From Chrysomallon squamiferum (lineage: Eukaryota > Mollusca > Gastropoda > Neomphalida > Peltospiridae): 64,000 bases of DNA. Where the stretch lies: the NCBI GenBank assembly GCA_012295275.1, contig CM022670.1, forward strand, positions 19,946,698 through 20,010,697, read 5' to 3'. The notes under the pieces are model-generated. The model had not been told where the DNA came from. It saw only the letters and a list, made by a program, of their open reading frames with translations, and searched no databases. Numbering within the stretch: position 1 is the stretch's first letter; each line of letters begins with the position of its first letter. A program made the translations under genes and the position numbers. Below are positions 48,601 to 62,860 of the stretch, piece by piece.

Positions 48601-51600
48601 AAAAAAAAAACTTTTATTAGATAAAAGGATTCAATCTTTATTACAGTTAATTTTAGTCAATGATAAAAATATCAATGACCGAAGTCAAAGATCATTCAAA
48701 GATCAAACATTTTTTAAAATTAAATTAAATCAGAACACTTACATTGTCCAGCATCTGTTCAAAGAATTCATATCCTGTATCCTTACAAGCAGCAACCTAA
48801 AAAAATGTTAATGTAAATTTTTAACAAATGTATTACAATATGTGCAAAGATAAACAATTAGTTGTCAGTAACAATTAAATATTTGTAATTACTTTGAAAA
48901 TCATCCAATCATAATCAATAATGAAGTATAGCAATAAAAAATGCATGTATGAACAAGTTCCCATAGTTGTGATGTCAATGTATAAAGTACCAGTTGATCA
49001 GCTCTAAAGTTTCTTGCATCATAACTAAAAAAAAAAAGTTATCTGACTACCATGTATGTGATGACATTAGGATTCCAACTGTAGATGGATAAAATGGTAA
49101 TGTTCAGATGTTTTGTAACAGTATTATTTTATTGTCACACTTTGCTACGAGTGATGAAGGTCACCAAAAAATATAAATTAATAATTTGGAAGCATAAAAC
49201 CTTTTTATTATTAGATCATTTACATGTATTACAAAAAGGAACACTTTAATATTTCAAAAGATATATATTCATTTCTTCTGGAGTTATTTAATTTATAATT
49301 AGTTGCTTAAAGTACATATTTAGGGAATTAAATCCAAATACTCAGTGTTTTTGCAAATATTACTAACCACTTCTGTGATATTCAGAACTTTCTGAACAAG
49401 TTTTGTGTCATCTTTTTCCTTTGCACTGACAGGTGAGAACCACATCAACATAAAAACTTCATTCACCAATTTCTATAAAATAAAATAAAAGTAATGAAAA
49501 TGGAAACATTTTCCACAGTAATAGCAACAGCTTTGTATTTTTAAAAATTATTTAAAGTTTAATTAACAAAAGTTTTTGCAATTGCTTTATCTGAGACATT
49601 TTCTTAAACAATTATTTTGTAACAGGATAGTGCACTCTTTTTGTGGCTGCAAAATGTTTTTTCCTAAATACAGCTTCTTACAAAGAAAAATAACACACCA
49701 TGTATTTAAATACATTCAACAAACCTTAATGCCTTCCTCATCATTGACCCGTCTTATCATTTTCACACACATTTCTGGAATTTTTGGAAAGTCTGGATGC
49801 TCTATACAAATATCTTTGAAAATCTTTATCACACGTTTTCTTACACTAATGCCTGTGTCCTGGAATATATGAATAAAACTGAATAAAATAATTTTAAATA
49901 TCATGATTAAATAAAATTCTCAAGCATTATGGTATGTTTTAGTTTTCAGTATTGTAAATCAGGTTTTTGAGGGGCTTTGGCCTTTTTTTCCTTTAGAAGA
50001 AATAAGATGAAGTAAGAAAAAATACAAATAAATAAAATGAAATGCTGCAATACAATTTCAAATGTTTCATTCAAATATCAGTGATGTATAGCAATATGAA
50101 AATCTATATTACCAGTATTCTTTCAGACAACATGTCATAGTATTCTGGAATGAGTTCAGGACGGATAAGAATGAACTTTCCAAGAAGTTCTATGGCAGCT
50201 TCTCTGACAGAGGTTGACTGGTCCAGGAATCGCCCATGCACTCCTCTCTTCATGTCAGACTAAAGCATAAAAATAATATTGCCAATATTATATAAAAAAT
50301 AATAATCAGAATGCTGTTAATGTAATTACAGCACAGTGAACAAGAAATCATTTTAAGAATGAGTTTGAAATAAACAGTTTTCAAAAGTAAATATTAATAA
50401 TGACCTCTTAAAATACAAAGAATTCACAGTAACTTTCTACCAAATACAAATTGCATACATACTATTAAGTTTATGTAGTTTCATTAACAAATAAAAATAT
50501 AATTTCAATTTAGGTTTCTGTTTTCACTCTATAACATTTATTAAATTTGTTGCTTTTATTATTTAAGATTTTACCCGTGCAAGAATTCCTGGATCAGCTT
50601 CAACTACTGCAGTTAAACATTTCATGGCTTTTGTACGCACAGCAACTGATGTTTCACTCAGCACTTTTAAAATCTGTGGAACAAAAATTAATCTTTTTAA
50701 TATGAATTAAAAAAAAAAAAGTACTTGGGTTGTTTTTGTGGGGTTTTTTTTGTTTGTTTTGGGGTGGTTGTTGAGGTTCTGTTTTTTAATGAGATCTCTG
50801 ATAGGTAATTCAGCATATACATCTTTAATAAACTTCAACAAAGTGAATTAAAAATAAATACATCATTTTTCTAATTTTATTTATTTCTTTTTAAATATTA
50901 TGGTCTGATGATTATTAAAAACAAACCTGTGTCAAATAGATATCAAAACTCTGTGCAAATGGTCTTTTTGATGATAAATAGCGGGCTACAAGACAGGCAC
51001 TCTCATAGTCAAGCTTGCTTGGTGGTGGTCTGAGAAAAAATGGTTGCATCAGTTAGTTACAAATCAATTAAGGCTGAACATATTTTTAATTAGCAATTAA
51101 TACTTTTATAAGTGATTTTTCATTTCTTTTTGATTAAAATTCTCAAGGTTCAAGCTAACATAAAAGCCAATATATTTTAGAATAAACGGCTTTTATATTT
51201 TTCTTTTTATTTAGTTCTACTGATACAAGAATGTATTAAGATAAATATGGAAATTATGTTATCCAAATCAATTTAAAGAAAATGACCTACCGAATATTTG
51301 AAAATGGTTTGTGACTTATTGCAACTTGAGACATCAAAAAACTTGTCCTTCTCTCAACATTCTGCATCACTTCTGTGGACACTTCTGCTTCTGTTTCATC
51401 AAAGTCAGCTTCATGTGCAGAATGCTTTTCTGCTTCTACACTAGCATCTCTAAACCACTGGGCTATGTAGAACTGTCTTGCAAACTGAAAATTAAATAAA
51501 ATGCACGATTTAGAACTAAAATGAAATATTATGACGCAAAATTCTTTTCATGACTAAAACTTGACATATTTAAATTTTAAAAATGTTCATAATAAAGCAA

Positions 51601-54600
51601 CACTACTTTTTTAAAAATTAATTTATGTACTTATTAACAATGCCAGTTTAATTTAAGCTGAAGTTAAAAGTATTTTCTTTTCTTTATAATTCTATTACCT
51701 GACAAAAACCTATTAAATTAATGATAGTTACCAGTAGAGAAGGATCATTTTGAGCATTGTAAGAGAGATATGTAAGCATTGCTTCCTGCAGACACTGTGT
51801 TGTATCCATATTTTCTTTCTGAAAAAACAATGAATAAATGGTTATCATATGACATCTGCAAAATACCAACAAGTAAAAATTATAAATTATTTTAACTCTG
51901 AGCTATCTGAATTTTAAAAGAACTTACATAAAATACAGGTTGAGAAAAAAAAATATTTCATACCTTTTTCTTGACACTTTCCTCAGTTTCATCGTCTTCA
52001 TCTTCATTGACCTAAATAGAAAATAACATGCACATTTCAATAATTGTATTATGACATAATATTTATTTCTAAATGACTATGGACCACAAACATTTTTATA
52101 TCCTCTTTCAAACAATAGAATATTTCTGCAAATCATATAAAAAGTAAATCAAACAAGTAATAACAAACATTTTATTATATTAAACAGTTTCAAGAGGAAA
52201 ATAAAGATCTTACCTTATGTGCAATTTCTTCAATCACTTCTGGATTCATCTGACTGCTAAGAGCATCTTTACGTAGTCTTGCAGCAACTATTCCCAGATA
52301 TTCCAAAGAAGCTACTCTCAAAGACATATCAGTTGATTTGTTACTGAACTGCTGGACCTACACAAATATATTACATTTAATGAAAACAAATTCAAACAGA
52401 TAAAAATGGAAAAAAAACATATGAGAGGTTTAAATATTTAGAGTAGAAGCTCAAATTTATCTGCTTAAACAAAGTATCTGTTCATTTAACAGTAACAAAG
52501 TACCTGTTATTAAAAACCTCTGCAAAAGAAAATGTTACAAATTATTACAACATCTTTTTATTTAAATAAAGAAAGGTCGTTTAGGTTATTTCAAGAATAA
52601 TAAGATATGAAACAGAAAAAAAGCAACATTGGAATGTCATATTTTATTTTATGTTCATTAACTGAAAAACAGCCATGAATATTAATCCATTAAACAAAAC
52701 AAGATCATCAATGTTAAACATATTTAACACCAATTTTCCATGTAAAAATTAATATTTATTATAACATGTATTCAGAAACAAATTACCAAGATTCTGCCCA
52801 AAAGACTGAGAAGTAACTCGGATGCTGGCCATTCTGGTTTATTTACTGTAGACAGTAAATCCTGAACAAAATTTTCAAACATTGGTCTGTAATCTTCCTC
52901 TCCTTTTGTTGTACATCTGCAGATAATTAATACATCTCAATATAAAATTTTAAAATTTTAAATAAAACTTAAGAATTAAAATTTTCATCAAATATTTTAT
53001 ACAGCAGTATTACCAAATCATCAGGAGATCAAATGGCCAATATATGGCAAAGTAGAAAACTTTCTGTTTCAATGAAATTAATGTACAAGTCTTTTGGTTT
53101 TGATTTCAATCTATAATCAATAACATCAAAAATATTATTTTTTTCTTCAATATCAGCACTTAGCCTTTTCAGCTGAATTGAAAAAACAAAAGTTATCCTG
53201 CAGTATTATTTATCTGACAAGTATTTAATATTAATATAATCACAAAATGAACTTACTTTTTCAAGAACACTGAAAGAAAATTGTACCCAGTTCTCATGGC
53301 TGTCTCATATGACGTTACAATTACCACGTCACCAGAGGCCTGCAATAAAAATGTCCACTTTTGGTTTGGTGTAACAGGAAGAAAGGTTTTATTCAACTTT
53401 GAAAATCAGTAAACAAATTATTTTGATTACCTAATCAAGAAAAGCAATCTTATCTAGGAACATCTTTAAGAATAATAAAAACATATAATGGTGATAGAAA
53501 AAGATACCAAACAAATTAAATATACATAAACCTTCACCAACTGGTAATGAATAATCTCAAATATAAAAAAAAAAAAAAGAATGTCATAATTTATTTTTTT
53601 TACTTACCTTCTTAGATTTCTTTTCTTTTTCTTTGTCCTGGTCTTTCTCTTGTTCTTCCTCTGCAACATTTTCATTCTGAGTTTTTGTAGGCAGTTTTAC
53701 AACACACTGTATTAACTGCAGAGCCAGTGCTGTTACCATCTGAATTGATTCTTCAGAATTCAATCTGTAAATAGCCAGTACTATTTAGTGTTGTTAACTT
53801 TGCAAAGATAAGATGTCTTCAAGCAGTGAAAAACTTATTTATAATTTTGTATTTGGCAATAATCTCATTAGACTAAGACCTTTAGTTACATCAAGAAATA
53901 AAGATCCTTATTTGTTATTATTTTTTTCAATCTTTTTTCTTTCTTTCTTTGGGGGAGGAGTTGTGAACATACCTGTAGTTTCTGAGATTTCTTTTACTGG
54001 ATGGAAGTCTTGCTAAACTTGCAAAGATGTCTTCCAAAATAAGCTGCCTATGTTTCTCATACCTTGAAAATATCTGGGGAAAAGATCACAATATACATGT
54101 AATAACAATTAAATATAAATACTAAAATTAAAAATAATAAAAAACATAAAAAAATTGTCATTTTACAAGTTATTATTACTTAAGATTTTCTAGAATTTTT
54201 AAATCATAAATCTAAAAAAATAATTCCAAATATAATTTAATACTGAAGATGTAAATTATAAAAGATACTATTTTCACTGGAACAATCAATTATGGTTTTT
54301 CATGTTAATGGAAACATTTTATGAGAATTTTTGGGGAAATGTAATGTTACTTACTGTGGTGACTAATTTCATTGCACTCAACTGAAGTTCACTGATATTC
54401 TCAACAAAGAATGTTGACACTCCCAGTGTGGAAACCTGTAAAGGGAACATTTTCAAGTTTCATTTGATAAATGAACATTTATAATGTTATACAACAGACA
54501 TGCTACATGCAACAGAGCAAGAATGGAATTTGTAATAAAAAATGTCCACTTTTGGTTTTGATATACCAGATATGTCCAACTACTTAAAGCAGTTTAAGTA

Positions 54601-57600
54601 ACTGCTGAGTTATTTATTTGTTGGTTTTGTTTCTTTCTTTTTGTGTGAAGCTTTTGTGATATTCATCACAAATGACATTGATTCTGAAAAATAAACTGAC
54701 CTGAAGAATAATTGTATCAGTAAGCTCCTGAATCTCCAATAATTCTGCCAGACTGCTGACCAAATCACAGAGTTTATTGTACAATGTTATGGTTGATTTG
54801 TGTTTCACTGTCACAGCCCTTGCTCTTTTCTGTTTCAAACTGCCATGATAGCCATCTGAATGGATGGAAAGAAACAAAATTATTACAGATCACTCTCATA
54901 AAGAATAATTTAATTTTTTTTACAATCACAGAAATAATAAGTCAGGTTATCATAGTGCAGCAACATACAATAATATCTCTGCACAACCAGCTTGAATATT
55001 TGTATGTACCTTTATCTTTTGTATTTATCCTGTACACTGGATCAAATTCTGGATAAACTGTATTATGGAGCTGGAACTTGCCAAAGAGAATCATTCTCTC
55101 TATGACATCTTCGAGGTAAACTTGTTTTGGCATATCACGACATGTCATCACATGTATTGCTGAGAGACAAGCATCCATACTTCTCATAATCCTTTCCATT
55201 GTTAACTGTCTCCACAGTTTTTCTTCTTCCATGTCATCTTCCCCCTGAAAAATATGTCAGTATTATTAAATATTATTTTATAAAATATACTCTTCATATG
55301 TATTTTATTTAGAATAAACAATTCAAGATCTCAAAGAAAACAAAAGATGAACCATTAAAAAACGTATACCCAATTATGTCCATAAATTTTAATTTATCCA
55401 TATGAAATGATGTTTTACCTGGTTAACATTTGGAGTTAGTCTGACACCATCCCTGATATTCCATTGCAAAATGGTCAGCAGTTTGACTAGTCTGTCAGGA
55501 GGTATCTGTCGCAAAGCAAACAAAAAACTGTTATTTATGAGGGAAAAGATTTGTTTGAATTAGATTATTTTGTGCTTGAAGATAAACATTATTAAAAAAA
55601 CAAAAAACATAACTTTACTGAATATTCAATTGTTAGCATTCAGGACACAAAATTCAAGAAACAGAAGCTACACATACAATTTTAACCTGGACTATAACTA
55701 AACTAACAAAAAGATATTAATTTTACTGTTCAAAATATATATCCAACAAATAAAGAGAGAAAATTACCTGGTTCAAAACACCCATGGATTTCAGTTTAGC
55801 AGCTTCTCCACAAATGTCTGCCAAAACCCCTTTGGCAATTAATGTTTCAGCAGGGCATTCCTGCTCATCATCATCTATGTAGAGCAAGATGTATAAATTT
55901 AAAATTTTAAGTCTTTTAAAAGGAAAATATTTCCTTTTGCTTGGAGGATTTGTGATGTCAAAATTGTCTTTCATTATTGTATTTTTGTTTACCTTGTAAT
56001 TACCAGTTTTTATACCTAATAAAAGTTGGACAAACATACTACACTAATTCATTAAAATTCCTATTTTCACAGTGTCAAGTTTAGACAATATAAACTATAA
56101 CTAGATAGCAATGTAGTTTTTCACTGGTATGTTTACATGAGGAAAAGGTTTCATCATATAAATCCAATTACCAAATACTCACTTATATCTATTCTGGCAA
56201 AACTGACTTCATCGGCACTATCAAATACATAATCCATGCACCGTGTTAATTTATTGAAAGTAGGACTTTCTAAAAGTTCATCAACACTAAGATGCACATA
56301 AGCACTTCGTTTTTGTCTTTTTTCCTTTTTTCTCTTCCTGGCAGCTAAAACAGTGAAAACAATTATAACTGTTAAAAGGATCAAAACAATTTTTGGAAAA
56401 TGTTTATATCAGTTTTAAAAATATGACTGCAACATATAACACACAAATATCTATATTTAGCAAAAGAAAATTTAACATCTGAATCAGGCAAAGGAAACAG
56501 GCCATTTTCTTTCAAGAAAATAAAAATGCATAAGACAATTAATCAGATACTGTACTGGTTCGATTAAAAAGGGTAATCACTCACCGTATGTTTCTTCGTC
56601 TTCTTCGGGTATTTCCATTTCAACAATTTCATCTTCTTCACTTGATACAGAATGATGCTTTCTTTTTGAACCTGAAAAAAAAGAAAGAAAATGAATAATG
56701 ATAAAAAAATATAAGTAATAATAAAATAAAGTACACATTTATATTATTTTTGTTTTAGATACACTTTCAAATTTAAAAAAAGGAAGATATTAAAACCAAC
56801 CTCTGTGTCTGTCTTCACTTCTTTCTCCACGACGATGTCTGGAGAGTTTGGCTGAGAAGCCTCTTTCTTTTTCTGAACGCACCAAATTAAACCGTAATCC
56901 ACCATCAGCATCTCGAATCATATTCCTTCGTTTGGCAGAATCAACCCCAGAAACATTTTTAACTGAAACAAATATTTTTTCAATAATAAATAAATAAAAA
57001 TCACACTGACAAATAAATATTATTTATGAAGTTTATATTAAAAAAAACACAAAAAAAACAACATTTCAGACCGAAAATACTGTTACTTTACTTTATAGCA
57101 ATTTAATCATGTTTAAATTAATCTTCCTAATATGTAGTTTTAAGGTTCGTTACCTAGTCTTTCTAATATTACTAAAATATATTTTTTACTGTATATTATA
57201 AAATTGCAAATACCCACAAATGTTTTCACATTCTTGTAAATTCAGAGTACAATAACAGTACAAATTCACATTTAAAAAAAATTATAATAATAAACTCAAT
57301 GCATATAATAATAAAAAAAACATGAATAAAAAAGAATACAAACAATGATACAACATGCATTCAGTGGTTGTTTTAAAAATTATAATATATAAGGCCCACT
57401 GTTATTAAAAGAATAAATCATTTTACCACGGTGAGGTAATAATTACAGTCATTAGCAATTACAAATTATAACTAATCCTGTTTCATTTCTAAGATTTAAA
57501 AAAGCAAAAAAAATAAAGAAAAGTTTAAAATGAAAGAATGAAGTCAATAATTTTTTTTTATTTTTTTTTTAGAAAAACCTGACCCAAAAAAATAAAAAAG

Positions 57601-60600
57601 ATGAAACCAGAAAAATGATAAGAATAAAAATAAAATTTAATGAATAAAATCTGTTCAAAGATTTCAATTCCAGAATTCATGTATTCTTTAAATTTATCTT
57701 AATGTAAGTTGGCACTAAAATACTAACAAATTAGAAAAAAGAAAAGACAAAAACGATAGCTTTTGTATTACAAATAGTCTAAGAACTACTAATTTATTTG
57801 TATGTACAATATATTCAAAATTAATCATACAAGATTAAAATGAATGATTCCATTAACTGGTTATTATTTATTATCACTATATTCACATTAACTATAACAT
57901 TGTAATTAGCAAACATTTCACACAATGAATGCAAGAATTATGGAATATTATAGCTGAATGTTAATAATTCATGTCAACTTTTCAAAAATATTTTGTACAG
58001 AGAATCCAAAACCAATCACAAATATTCCTTATCTCCAACAAAGAACAAATCTCATCAAGGAAATTATGGTTAATAAGAACATGGTTGGAAAAAAAAAAGA
58101 GTGCAACTGGTGGAATAAATTAACCAATCCCAAAATAAAATGAATATCATAGAGATAGAGAAAAAGAAAATCTACCTTCTATGTTAATATCTCGGGATGG
58201 TAATTCATCTCCGTTCAACAGCATTCCATCTGAATTCAAAGCATTAAAATACTAAAGTTTTATAAACAGTTACTAAATTAAGAACTTAGAAATAAAATAA
58301 AATAAAATGTCTCTAATGAACAGGAAATAAGGATGAAGTTTAACTTAAAGTAAAAATTATATTGTATTTCTTACTAACCTGTACCACCTGTTGCATGAAT
58401 GGTTTTCAGAGTCTGGAAAGTAAAAACAAATTAAAATTGAAGATCTACTATATTACAGGTTGCTTGTTACATACATATAATTTTTTAACAATAAGCCATT
58501 CGGTATAACTTATTCTACCAGCATTTTAATGATTACATTAATATCTACTAAGTTTTTAATGTTATCAATAAACATCCAATATCACCAACATTCTTCACCC
58601 TTTTCCCATGCACTTTTAAGTATACTCTTCACATTAAATTGTTTTGATAAACATGAACTCCCAATGAACTTTTGAAAATTACATAGCATATGAGATGACA
58701 TGCTGCATAAATGAATAGTAAACCAATCCAAGAAAGCCACCTGAAACTTGGTGAAATATACATCTGAATATGAACCAGTGAGATTAAATGAGTTTCAAAA
58801 ATGTGTCAAGAAAATCTGTGTACACAGATGAAAAATGTTAATTTTCCTTAACCATTTCCTGATCTGTGGCAAATCTTAGTATGAATGTTTTCTTTTTTTT
58901 CTTTATTCAGTTATTATTAATTTTCACATAAAGATTGTAAATGGCTACTGACAACTTAACAGTTTATAAATGTATGTAAAAGTCATTATTTTCTGTATTT
59001 ACCTTTGAGATCATTTAATTTTGTTAAAAGTATAAGTTTCTGGGACTAATACACACAAATACATCTGAACACAAGTATGCATGAATTTGACAAATGTTGC
59101 ATAATTTTAACAGAAATTACTCTAATGTAACAAACATCAAAAAATATATATATACATGATTTATCCTTTCTTATGTTAATATTTTAACATGTTTTTACAA
59201 ACTTTTTCAGTCAAGATAGATGAGTAAATATTACAATGCAAAAGTCTAACTGGTAAACAAGTACTACAATCACTAGAAGTTAATTTCCAAAAATGATGAC
59301 TATATGCTGTATGACAAAAATATAGAATTAATGCCAAACTACAATGCACTGGAAATGGAATCAGTTATTAGAAAAATTATTTAAATGATCAATATATTCA
59401 AAAAGTGTAATAAACTGTAATAAAAAACATGAAATAATTATATTCCTTGGCAGCTTTACTTTATTTTGTTGGGTTTTTGTTGTTTTGGGGGATTTTTTAT
59501 TAACTATCTGAAAATAATGAAGTAAAAAAAGAGGGTTTTTGTGAAAGCTGTATTTTGAAAACAAAGACCTGGATCATAATTCTTTAAGGAAATGTATTAT
59601 AAAAAAATAGTTAAATGCTTTAAAAAAATAACTTAAACACACAAAAACAATACCTACCCATTTTCAGCCAAATAGGCAAAAAAACACTATAAACACTTAC
59701 TTTTTCTATATGACTTTTGTCCTAACTTAATCCAGCAGTCAGGAAATTAAATGACTTATACACCAGAGTTCATAAAGTGGTGTACATTTAGAACAATGCA
59801 ATAACATTAAAAGGTAACAAAATTTTAACACCTACAGCAGCATCAAGTGGTTCTAAAAGAACAACAAGTCCACCAGATTTCTTGGAAGAATCCGATTTCT
59901 TGTGTTTTGATCTTGATGAATCACTTGCTTTTTCAGGTGTTTCAGACCTATCCATTTCCATGGTGGCACCAGTCTGATCATCAAGAATAAACATTGAATT
60001 TGAATGTCTCCTCGACTTTCTATTACTTCTCTGCAGTTTTGCAGATTCACTGTGATATGGGACAGAAGAAGATGGCTGCTGAGTAACTTGTTCTCGTACA
60101 AATTTTTCTGCAGATGTTGCTTGTGCTGGTGATGTTGCTAATTGGAGAAACATCAGAACATCAGTCTCAGATTTAAATGTTGTTTTCTTTTTATATACAC
60201 TACAAATTAAATCTATTTCATTCAAAGAAAAAATATATGACTGAATTATATTATGAAATCAGTTATTTACTTCTTCTTTTTTTAAATTCATATCAAAATA
60301 AGAAATCGGTTTCATACTTTATTGTGTTTAAACAAAGGTATATAAAAATTAAAATTTATGAACCTGCCAACTTGTTTTGTTCCCTGCTATTTGATCTCTG
60401 TGCCTGAGACTCTGCCAGTAACATGCCATCTGATAAATAACAGTCTCCATTTATGGTTGCTGAAATTTTTTTTAAAAAGTAGTAAAAATTAACAAACATT
60501 TTTCTTAATATACTGCATTAGATACTGCTATTGTTTAACAGTTAATAAAATACATTTTCAAAAAAAGCCATTCAACTTGTACAAATTTCTATTCAAATTA

Positions 60601-62860
60601 GCATACTACTAATCATAAATAGCATATAAAGTAACACAAAATCAAGCAATATTTTATTATTTTACCTGGACTTTGATACTGTTTCTGGGAAAATGATGTA
60701 AATTCTTGTTGAAAATGTGAACTGGTATGCTGTGGCATATTACTGTGCGCGTGAATGCTTGGTTGATGTGGTTGACTGAAAAAGTCATTGAAAAAATATA
60801 TATTTACATTAAATGCATTTTTTTAAGTAAGAAACAATGGAGGAAAGATCAATATAAATGAATTATGTTTTAAAGTTATTATTTATGTTGGACATAATTC
60901 ATCAGATAACAGTTAAAATGATTTAGAAAAGATGTCTTCCCTTTGTCATTTAAAAAAATCAAATGCCAACTTAAAAAATGTACAGTGTAAACCAATTACT
61001 CAGTAGCTTAGAAACCAATATCATTATTAATAAATTTACATCAAAGTCAATAATTCTAAAAATTAAAAGCTTACGTTGATAAATATTTCTGTTGATGACT
61101 ACTATGTGGTGATATCTGAGATAATGGTTGTGGAATAATGTGTCCATGCTGTTTGTTTCCAAGTGAGGTCGTTGGCGATGAAACTCCTGAAAATGAAATC
61201 AAGACTTTCAAAAAGAATAACTACAAAAAGGCTCCTCCAAAAATAATTGTTTTTAATTATATAACATATTTCAAATTAAAACAATCAGTAGGTTTTTTCC
61301 CAAATATTACACATCTGAATCAACTTTTTTTCTTTGGAGGTTTACTACTGATTATATATTTTTAAAGAAAAAACCTTCTAACATTAAAATAAAAACTTTT
61401 AAAATTATCTTAGTTATATGGCATTCTTACCATCACAAACTTTTCCTACACTGAAAACAGTTGGATTCTTTGCCAAAACAGACTTCAGTAATATAGGAAT
61501 ATCACCTTCTATAGAATCAGAAGCAAGGTTGTCTTTTAGTTCTCTGCAAAAAAATATAATTCAATATAATTATTACATCACAAATCTGAATGAAGATAAG
61601 GTTTTAAAAAACCTAAAAAGATATTTCCACTGCATTACATCCTCTAGCAGTCACAATATATAAAATTATAGGATCTCTGGTGCATAGTAGCATGTTTCCA
61701 TCTGTACAATAAGATGTATGGGTAACTTTTGTTTTAAATATGCAGGAATGCTAAGTACCAAATGTAAGCAAGTAACCATTTCCATTACAATATGCAATTT
61801 CTGCTATTTGTGTATAGTTTTTGATGGTCATCATTCCAAATAACAGTATAATTAACAAATTATGGATTCCTGTCCAATAAATGATAATCTCAGTAAGCAA
61901 TTTGAGCACATTTTCTCATCCAACAATTTAAAAATATATATAAAAAAATAGAGCAAAGTACACCTTTATTTTGTTTAATCACTCATTTTTTTCAGGTAGA
62001 CATACTCTTTTTTAAATTTTTGATAAATTACTTTTAAAAGAATATCATAGAATGGCATACATTATTCATAAATTATTACATAGAGAAAGAAAATGATTTA
62101 ACTTTTAATTTTTGTTTTAACTTATTTCAAAGGATATTTATATTATGTGGCTTTAAACCACTACCAATTAATGTAACTTTCTACAGTAAAAAAATGAACT
62201 TACATGTGATCAGTTGAAGTCTGTTGCAATGCCTGTGCCAGCTGAAGAGACAGCTTTTCATCACGTGTTGCTAGAATTTTGGTTGCATCATCAGCTATCT
62301 TTTGACTATACAACAAACTCTTATTGTGCATAGTTTGTGGCAGTGGGGTAGGAAGTGGCAATTGTGGCAACACTGAAAAAATTATTTACAACATTAGAAG
62401 ATGGGACTTCAAATAAAAAAGATAATATAACAGTAGAACTAAAAAAAAAAGTATTACAATTTCTTCTACAAATAATAAAAATAAAATTATTCTGAAGCTA
62501 TATAATTCTTATGCAGCTCACTATTCAAAATTATTATAACAAACATAAATATTAATTAAATGAATTATTACAGTGTCACTTTTAATAAAATAAGCTGAAT
62601 AAATAAAGAAAAAGTTTATTTCCAACATTCTGTGTAGTAACATTAAATTTATGCAAACCTATAAAGATATAGTTTACAATGCTATTCTGTAAATTATCAC
62701 TTCTAAGAATTGCAAATCACTTTACGTAAGCTGTACAGAAAACAATGCCATGATTCTTATAACAAAATATGTTCCTGAACTGTAAATATTTCTTACAGTC
62801 TGTCAGACTCGAGATGCCTGCCAAAGTTGTTATGGGAACACTTGGTGTTTCTCCGTTCAT
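39399..62860 (-). CDS. NIPBL: NIPBL / Nipped-B / Scc2 cohesin loader, complete coding region, 49 coding exons
   Basis: A HEAT-repeat protein that, with MAU2/Scc4, loads cohesin onto chromatin and stimulates its ATPase in the nucleus. I trace 49 coding exons, 6264 nt and 2087 aa, with matching phase at every junction; exons are listed in the three block entries. The start (MNGETPSVPITTLAGISSL) matches the NIPBL N-terminus almost position for position. Landmarks in order include ELKDNL...EGDIP, SAYVHLSVDELLES, RQFYIAQWFRDAS, RPFAQSFDIYLTQ, GISVRKRVIKIFKDICIE, CVKMIRRVNDEEGIKKLVNE, SCLGAVVNKV, AKQEDLKEMGDVQSGM, VNRQHRRGLLMSLLHLFDD and ADNLAFFNYQTQDEPLF. The protein is about 700 residues shorter than human NIPBL, mostly in the disordered N-terminal part. 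It has a short basic-acidic tail ending DPDFIL. One intron uses a GC donor (after 42781), and one carries a hAT-like MITE. Confidence 0.97.
40979..41680. mobile_element. Non-autonomous hAT-like DNA transposon (MITE) in a NIPBL intron
   Basis: 702 bp bounded by terminal inverted repeats: CAGTATTCCCTC at the left and the reverse complement CAGTATACCCTC at the right, 11 of 12 identical. GC-rich subterminal sequences around CGCGGG, TTCGCGG and CCCGC fold back on themselves at both ends. The flanks are GATATGTA (40971-40978) and GATATACT (41681-41688), a possible decayed 8 bp target duplication with 5 of 8 bases matching, as hAT elements make. The interior codes for no transposase. It sits between NIPBL exons 46 and 47 and is GC-richer than the intron around it. 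Confidence 0.75.
45663..46689. other. 1 kb NIPBL intron between exons 36 and 37
   Basis: Mostly AT-rich. About 46180-46560 is less AT-rich and contains a GC-richer patch around 46478-46530. No inverted-repeat termini or coding signature are visible, so an old mobile-element fragment is possible but unsupported. Confidence 0.5.
46690..56344 (-). other. NIPBL block 2: HEAT-repeat body (exons 12-36)
   Basis: Exons: 56183-56344, 55768-55874, 55419-55505, 55010-55244, 54701-54855, 54355-54435, 53973-54073, 53608-53764, 53257-53339, 52787-52916, 52214-52357, 51964-52011, 51732-51818, 51291-51484, 50927-51029, 50575-50673, 50113-50259, 49725-49859, 49368-49472, 48743-48796, 48205-48316, 47751-47887, 47439-47579, 47062-47155, 46690-46841. 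This is the curved helical-repeat core that contacts cohesin and DNA, and it can be followed residue by residue against the vertebrate protein. Lineage-variable inserts are a Lys/Glu-rich run at the end of exon 19 and an acidic 16-residue exon 23. Confidence 0.95.
56585..62860 (-). other. NIPBL block 1: N-terminal MAU2-binding and disordered region (exons 1-11)
   Basis: Exons: 62797-62860 (coding part; acceptor after 62887), 62204-62372, 61431-61543, 61075-61186, 60666-60775, 60364-60459, 59836-60137, 58379-58412, 58176-58229, 56801-56962, 56585-56671. Residues 1 to about 115 are the conserved part, expected to bind MAU2. Residues about 116-430 are low-complexity: Gln/Ser/His-rich, then Lys/Ser/Arg-rich, then acidic. 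The human HP1-binding PVVVL has no exact counterpart; the nearest stretch reads GGLVVLLEPL in exon 7. The long introns at 58413-59835 and 56963-58175 hold only AT-rich sequence that I cannot assign. Confidence 0.9.

Noticed and set aside
59831-59835. Alternative NIPBL exon 7 donor G|GTGTTA
   Set aside because: It leaves one extra base, whereas the next exon needs phase 0. GCT|GTAGGT fits.
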